Origin: Trichoplax sp. H2
Taxonomy: Eukaryota; Placozoa; Uniplacotomia; Trichoplacea
NCBI GenBank assembly: GCA_003344405.1
Contig: NOWV01000055.1
Coordinates: 62,001-126,000 of the forward strand
Length of the DNA stretch: 64,000 nucleotides
Reading direction: 5' to 3'
Position numbers and translations under genes: made by a program. Of this stretch, positions 57,461 through 64,000 are shown in pieces (position 1 is the stretch's first letter; each line of letters begins with the position of its first letter). The notes beneath the pieces were generated by a model. That model was not told where the DNA came from and did no database searches. It was given only the letters and a program-made list of their open reading frames with translations.

Positions 57461-58629
57461 ACAAAGCATGTACATGTTGGTAGAATTATCTCACTAATCC
57501 AGTTAATACGGTATCAAATTCTTTCCAGCTGTTCCTTGTTGAATATTAACATATTCCTTAGTATATATGGGAAGGTATCATGCGATGCAATAGAAATGCT
57601 TTCGATATTGCTGCTTAATGCTTTACCTAGTAAGTCGCCTATGCGATGCTGTAATAAAAATTTTGTAAATGTCTATACTACTTTTATCGTTACTCCTATT
57701 CTCATTATGAAAACGTAAATAAAAATTCCACTCTGAAATTTAGACTGACAAACTGGTTATGCTCGTCAATCTGTACTTTGAAACGGTAACTTTATTAAAG
57801 TAGATGCTGTAAAATGCTGTACAATTATATCATAGACTACCAGAAAGCAATCCATGACGGCACCAACAGTCTCGCAGTCTAATAAGCAGTGTTGGTTAAA
57901 TACTGTTAGTATATAAATTCATATGATTTAATTCTTGTAGCTAAAGGTGTCATTATAATTACTAGTAATTATAACTGTGCCTTCATCCAAGCTTAAGTAG
58001 TGATCCTCTCCATATGATGTGATATAAGTTAATAGGCTATCAAGATAGCATAATAGTTAAAGTTCTATGGACACGTTGATATGATTTAAGCTTGGACTTA
58101 AGGCAAGACAGGCTACAACGAAAAATGTCATGAAATTGATTGCAAGCTTCGGCATGATTTGACCAAAATTTTACAATTATCTTTCCCTAATTTCATATCA
58201 ACAATTATACTGTAACAGGTTACTTCTACAAGGGACTTCTATGCGTATATACTATAGGTAACAATTCCTATAGCTATTTACGGCAGGTAGCGTTAAATAT
58301 TATTCAAATATTAAATACAAGTATATCCTTCTATGTTCAATTGAATCGCATCTTTACGAATAGAAATCCAGTCGCCTATAAATCCTGTTCAATTTTAAGT
58401 AAAAGTTACTTCAATAAAGAAATATTTACATCTTAAATTATTGGTATGTACTGTACGCGCTGTATATTCGATATATTAAATATTGTACATAGACAGATCT
58501 GTTTAAGACACGAAACAAGGCAAAATGATTAAGAAACCAATAATGTGAATCAACGTGTAGCAATTTTTTCATTCATTAGCATTTTTCATTAAAAGCGCTA
58601 GTTAGCGTGAATGCATTTAAGAATATGAT
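57461..58629. other. Gene-free interval between the 3' ends of ABCG and the SAM-domain gene
   Basis: 1.2 kb between convergent genes. It has an AATAAA at 57718-57723, about 260 nt past the ABCG stop. Nothing else recognised. Confidence 0.5.
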
Positions 58630-59431
58630 TTACAATAATGTTTGTTTTTCTCTGTCGTTTAGTAATCCCGGTATTTTTCCGTTCGCCCAATCCGACTTTA
58701 ATTTTTTAACTTTGGCAAGTATTTTTAACGCAGGACCGAGCTTTAAATTTAAGATAGAAATTAAATGTTCTTCGCGTAAAAGCAGTAACGCTTCTCCATC
58801 AACTTGCTCATTAAGGAATAACTGTCCATATCTCTCACAACCATCAATAGTACATACAAAATACGCAACTTGCTGACTATTCCAAGAGTAAGGACTAGAA
58901 CTAAGCCAAGTGGTATCTAACTGATCTGTATTGATGGATTCGTTTGATATCGAGCTGTGCATAACATTGACTGGAAATTTTCTGGCACGAGTATCTTCAT
59001 CATTTACCGCATCAAATATGGTCATATCGGATCTCTATAGATGCAGATTCATTAAAAAATACTATTCAATAAAGTAGGCTACTTCGATATCTACAGTAAA
59101 TAAGGTAAAAATCTCAGTTTCAAATTACACCACATTGTAAAATAAAACGATTATTCTAGTGTATTACAATTGAAAACATGCACGCAAACGATTATAAATT
59201 ACACTGACGATATATTACCTTTGTACAAAGTTCGCGTGAAGTCTTCAATAATTTACCATTACTAGTATTACGGCGATATTTGTAAGACATTTGATTCACT
59301 GTCGAAGCTTTCGAGTGAATAGGATACTTCTTTGAAACATTCTTTACATTTTCTGTATTCGCTGTTAAATCATTACCTTCTGCAAAAATTGTACAAGTAA
59401 ACAGATGCATTGTTATTATTATCACTACCAT
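58630..59431 (-). CDS. Protein with a Polycomb-type SAM domain (5' end uncertain)
   Basis: The final exon, 59034-58630, encodes a SAM domain: YSWNSQQVAYFV...GCERYGQLFLNEQVDGEALLLL then LNLKLGPALKILAKVKKL. The IDG/VDG-LLLL and LKLGPALKI pattern is typical of the Polyhomeotic, L3MBTL, SFMBT and SAMD7/11/13 group, whose SAM domains polymerise or pair in chromatin complexes. A preceding exon ends at 59219 with a GT donor in phase 0 and carries a basic, unassigned segment. It may begin at a TTTTTGCAG acceptor (exon start 59379), with further exons upstream that I could not find, or at the ATG at 59431. The latter gives a 205-residue protein opening with a hydrophobic signal-like stretch (MVVIIITMHLFTCTIFA). 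I think the acceptor is more likely, which would make the annotated start artificial. No MBT or FCS zinc finger domain is visible. Confidence 0.7.
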
Positions 59432-62152
59432 GATATAATAGAAATCACACAAATGAATTTATGCTACATGTTTACTTCCATACTCTTCTTAGCTATATAC
59501 TGCACATATTAAGTATTATTTAACTGTAGGATTTATTTGCAGGAATCATGTCCCAATGGTGATTGTTCGAGTGACAATTTTAACTACTGTATGATTACCT
59601 TATTATCCTTTACTAATGAAATCTACGTTTGCACTACCAGAGGAGTTTAATAGTTCCCGACACTATGATGTTTCAAGCATAATTCAATTTTATATCAATT
59701 GCAATGTAAATTATCTAGCCGTACTGGATCTTATAGGTAATACAATGTACATGTTGTCCGTACAAATTACTTATTTATAATTTTAAAGTGCCACAGACCA
59801 GGCTAAAATAAGGCTAAATTGCTTAAGATATCAGAACTAGTAACTGCAAAAATCATTGCTGTAATATTAACTGTAGTAGGTTAACATCATCATGTTAGTG
59901 CAGTATACAGTATATAACATATACAGTATTCCATGCGCACTGTAAGCGGTAAAAGTGACAGATAAGGGAGTACGTAGCACTATAAGATGGAAAGTTATAA
60001 AGTTTGAGATATGTATTGTGGCCAAATGTTACTTCATACGCACCCGTTGAATATGTCGTCGTTGAAGGCTTCTACAAAAAGACAGAATAGAACAACACCG
60101 AATAAATAACATATAAAATATGCTACGTTATAGAATACATGTACATCAATAGGGCTTACAATTAACAGTCACCGTTATATCAACTATTTGATACTTGAAT
60201 AAATACATTTTTAAAAACGTCCAAAATAAAAGGTATTCTGCATACGTACTTCTATAGATATGTGCCATGGTATGACAGATAAGCTGAGTGATAAGGTGAG
60301 CATGATGACGTATGCAGTAACGGCTTTTACTGACAATTAAAGTAAACTCATAACTGTAGTTTGCGAAGAATAAATCAGTATCGCAAGGTTAGGCGTATCA
60401 AGGCCAAATTAGCTAGAATATATCTATGCACTATTAGATTATGGAATGACAAGGTAACTGCTGTCGTATCAGGTTATACATTCCATCACTAATTAAAAAT
60501 AATACGCATGCAGTGTAGTAAGTAAGTGTTGCTTTCCTTTCAATTATTAATACTATATGTGCAATCGAATGATAAGCATGTGTCTTCTCGAGTCTTCCTT
60601 CGAGCCCTCATCCCGTTTTTACTGTCCGATTCTGACCTAAGGTTATGCTACTCGTATATAAATCAATCTTACGTTAGTGACATCATAAATGCTCAGCATC
60701 AGCTATGAGATTTTTTTCATGAATTATTGTACACTGATAGCACATCAGAATTTGTTCATGGTTGTTATAGCATTATGAGTCAAGACTAAAAGGTGATGTA
60801 ATTTCAGTTTTCAAAGAGGAAGACTCGTAAATTTGTAAGCTCCTGAGTGTATTTCAAATATTGTATTGCGTATTTCTTTACCATCGATCGCACCAACTGT
60901 ACATGTACATACAGTACACGCATAGCTACAAAGTAAGCAATACGTGGTCAACATTTTTCAGTAAGCAGAAATATTATTACTGATTAAAATTGAGAATCGT
61001 TCAGGTAGCTTTTTAGAAATTCAAAATTCCTTGATCATTATGTATCGAATATACCCGTACCGTACTCGCATACTCTGGATGTACGTATTGTCGTCATAAT
61101 ACACGAATTGAGCATCAGTATCCTGCTATGTAAGGTTAAGCTGAAATAAAGTATAATTATAATGAAGCAATCCAGTGCGAGGGTCGATTATCTCTTATAC
61201 ATAGAGCCATCAGTTCCTAGCTTGTGTTGTTGCAAAATAACTTATTCGGTCAAGTAGAAAACAACCAGTATACGTCCTTATAATACTGTTTGATCATCAT
61301 AATATTAGTAGTGTACACTGATGTACTCGAAAAGTAAGTTATGAGATGAAGATTGTTTCGCCTAAGCTGAATAGAAATATTGAATCTTATAATTCATTCC
61401 TGACTGTAGTAATCGACTGACGTAGACAGCTGGATATATTTTGGTCATTCGATAGAAATTTGGAGTTCATGATCAAAATACAATGGCTGCCTACGACAGT
61501 CGAGCGTAAAAAGATTTCAACGAAATTACAATCCTTCATCAAGTTAAGAGTACACCGAGTCAAGATTTCCCTTAACTGCATGCTAGATCACAAATCAATC
61601 GAATTCAACTTACAATAAAAGGCTGATCGCTTTCCTCAATAATAAAACCGTCAATAAGATGAGTGATGATTGAAGGAGTTTTACGAGTATCATCAGTCTG
61701 GTCTAGACTCATTTCGTAGCATAGTGGCCGTAATAGATTGCAATAATTTCTTCCAATAGCAGAGTACAATTCGACGCAGCAAGCACCACTTCAAGTCGAC
61801 ACTAAAATTGCCAAGGAATGGCAACAATATCAATGAGTTGGGCGAGATGAAATTGAAGTACTAGTCCAATAAAGTAAGTAGACAGTGATAATGGAGAAAA
61901 AAGAGTCCAATAATTTAATCCTAAAGCCGTTTTCTAAATCTCTTGAATGGATTCTACTTTTATTGTGATTTAGAATATTAAGTCCAGATCATCCAATCCT
62001 GCTGCCTAGACTGCAGATTACAGCTATGTGATCGCATTGGATAGCTTAAAATAGTACCATGACGGTAAATTCTGTACAGTACCGTACAATACAGCATGCT
62101 ATACGCGAGTTTAGAATAGACTTCCGTCACTAATGCACTTTACTACGGTATA

Positions 62153-62205
62153 GTACTGTACTGTACTGTACTGTAGAGTGTACAGTGTACAGTGTACAGT
62201 ACTGT
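62153..62205. repeat. Self-complementary ACTGT/ACAGT pentamer tract
   Basis: ACTGT run that changes to GTACAGT-type units, followed after about 30 bp by a separate TCTGG pentamer run. Confidence 0.8.
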
Positions 62206-62638
62206 GATGGCTACGAATTTGAGGTTCTTCATGATCTGGTCTGGTCTGGTCCGGTCTGGTCTACGAGCGTGACCGGATATTTTTGGCAAAACAATCTTCT
62301 ACACAGTGTATCTTACGAATCCAAGTACTGTACTGTACTGTATGGACTGTAGTGTACTGTAGGTAAGACAAATGTCGTAAGCTGAGACCTTGTTGGCATT
62401 GCATCATATGAATGGTATGCGACATCTGTTTTGCACATTGCTAGTACTATGACTATATGTGCATCATAGACTACCTTTTCAAGTCGGAGTAGGCCTAGTA
62501 TTGTCCTTGTCCTTGATAGCTAGGAGTAGAGCCTAGGAGTCTACGACCCGTTCTACGCGACGTCCTTGATTGTATCATGGACTTATCCAAAAAAATTCTG
62601 TAAGTTGTCTCTTTCTTTAATTTTGGAAAGCCTTCGAG

Positions 62639-62678
62639 TATGTGCCGTAGACTTGTTGTAACAAGTCTACGGCACATA
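62639..62678. repeat. Perfect 19-bp inverted repeat
   Basis: TATGTGCCGTAGACTTGTT is followed, after the two bases GT, by its exact reverse complement ending CGGCACATA. The 40-bp palindrome can form a cruciform in DNA or a tight hairpin in RNA. Confidence 0.95.
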
Positions 62679-62722
62679 AGGGATCGAGATAGATATCACC
62701 AGATAGCTAAGCAAGGACTACC

Positions 62723-62757
62723 TTTAATTAATAGCTAAAGGCAGTCCCTTATATAGT
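62723..62757. repeat. Imperfect inverted repeat
   Basis: GGACTACCTTTA pairs with TAAAGGCAGTCC around an AT-rich loop, 45 bp to the right of the perfect palindrome. Confidence 0.7.
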
Positions 62758-64000
62758 ACTATATGCTCTATCGAACCTATCCTATCTACAATACACCAAC
62801 AGTGATTTGCTTGGCTTTATTGATCTTGTGTCAGTCATTCTTTCTAGTAACGAAAGGCTTGATGACGAAGTTGTAAATAAATGTACGTATGTAAGCAGTA
62901 ATCCGATATCCTACATTTTATTCAGTGTGATTCCGATGTAGCAACCTTTTTAGAATATACAGGTCATATTGATTTCATTGAATTACATAAATGCTCAGCT
63001 ATCTACCTGTAGCATAAATCATTCTATTCCATGTTGAAATTAAATCGTTTTAACAGTAAAACAGATAATTTTTACTAAATCCAATCAGATTGATTCTATA
63101 GAATCGGTATACGAAACAAAGTTTTCGGACTCGACTCCTGAGACTGAGAGCGAATCGAAAGGCTGCTGCATCCTCTAGTCACAGACTGTCACAAACTAAG
63201 TAAATATGCACCAGTATTCATTCACGATAGAATACAGGCCATTCTAGGCAACACATACCGAATCTCTGTAGCGCACTAGCACCAAATCAGGGACTACTCA
63301 ACGATTTTTCCCCTTGAAGAATTCTTAACCATGGACTTTGAAGACTAATACGTCTTAGAAGTCCCTGATGGCCTGGCCTGGCCAAACATGACTGAGTCTA
63401 CTAACGTCACTAGTAGCTGAGCTGTCATCGAAAGCCAAATTCGTTGTTGCATCGTTGGTCATTCTTGGTTGATGAATGACGCCACTAGCAATCATACCAC
63501 TGTAACATTGACACTGGGTTCAGTACCATTTTGTATACAACATCTTTCATTGAATGAATCGACACATTGTGCTACAGGATGACACTACTGACAAACGTAC
63601 TGTACCACTGCTACATTCGTCTCCAGTATCTTTGTGATAAAGTGATCTTCAAAACAATAAATCAAGAACTACAGTTTCTTGCAAATTTCACTTTATTACA
63701 GAAGTTAGGTTCGTCTAACTACCAAGGACTATCCGACTATCTGACAATCTACTTATTACAGCAAAATTCACGATTTATATGCGATTAGTTACAGAATGCT
63801 TTTACTGTAACAAATCTTATCTTGCCCATTAAGTCGCAAGATCAATTGATTGAATCGACACACTGGACAGTTCACTGTAGATTCACGCCTCAACGTTGAA
63901 CACAATTGCCGGCAGACTATTCGAAATTCAATGCAGGAATATAATTGACTGTGAAATCAATTTTTTTCTTTGAATTGCTGCTCCTATTGAATTTACAATA

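Larger units (their letters stand above)
59432..64000. other. Right-hand region without recognised genes
   Basis: 4.6 kb without a supported exon. It could hold upstream exons of the SAM-domain gene. Pentamer tracts occur at 62060-62090, 62153-62205 and 62325-62345, a TCTGG pentamer run near 62232-62262, and foldbacks at 62639-62678, 62723-62757 and 63333-63364. Confidence 0.5.

Overview
The window is eukaryotic, animal-type DNA: AT-rich, with spliced genes, mostly short GT-AG introns, and protein sequences that match animal families throughout (a dystrobrevin-type protein, a CaMKI-like kinase, WDR33, UBE4B, ICMT). The compact genes, low GC and gene set suit an early-branching invertebrate. 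A placozoan (Trichoplax/Hoilungia type) is my best guess, but nothing here proves it. Exons were assembled by hand from splice sites, reading-frame phase and remembered family sequences. Phases close for every gene listed.

Layout. 103-2662 (+): 3' part of PRIM1, the primase small subunit. 2663-9387: no gene recognised. 9388-10701 (+): a CaMKI-like kinase in one coding exon. 13443-14146 (+): NAA38/LSMD1. 16074-21049 (-): WDR33. 22815-26948 (+): LSG1. 28186-36246 (-): UBE4B in 29 exons. 40953-45135 (+): dystrobrevin-like gene in 19 exons. 46735-47834 (-): ICMT. 53540-57460 (+): ABCG half-transporter. 58630-59431 (-): protein with a Polycomb-type SAM domain. The last 4.5 kb has no gene I can support.

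The genes are mostly unrelated housekeeping functions: DNA priming, mRNA 3' end formation, 60S subunit maturation, ubiquitin chain extension, N-terminal acetylation and prenyl-protein methylation. They do not form a pathway or operon. WDR33/LSG1, UBE4B/dystrobrevin and ICMT/ABCG are divergent pairs; NAA38/WDR33, LSG1/UBE4B, dystrobrevin/ICMT and ABCG/SAM are tail-to-tail.

The gene-free DNA and the larger introns are rich in a self-complementary pentanucleotide repeat, (ACTGT)n switching to (ACAGT)n, plus several tandem and inverted repeats. The most notable observations are a near-canonical U12-type AT-AC intron in LSG1, a second probable one in PRIM1, loss of the activation-loop threonine position in the CaMKI-like kinase, a 21-bp minisatellite directly in front of LSG1, and a perfect 19-bp inverted repeat near 62.65 kb. 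I found no gene cluster that looks like a new multi-gene system.
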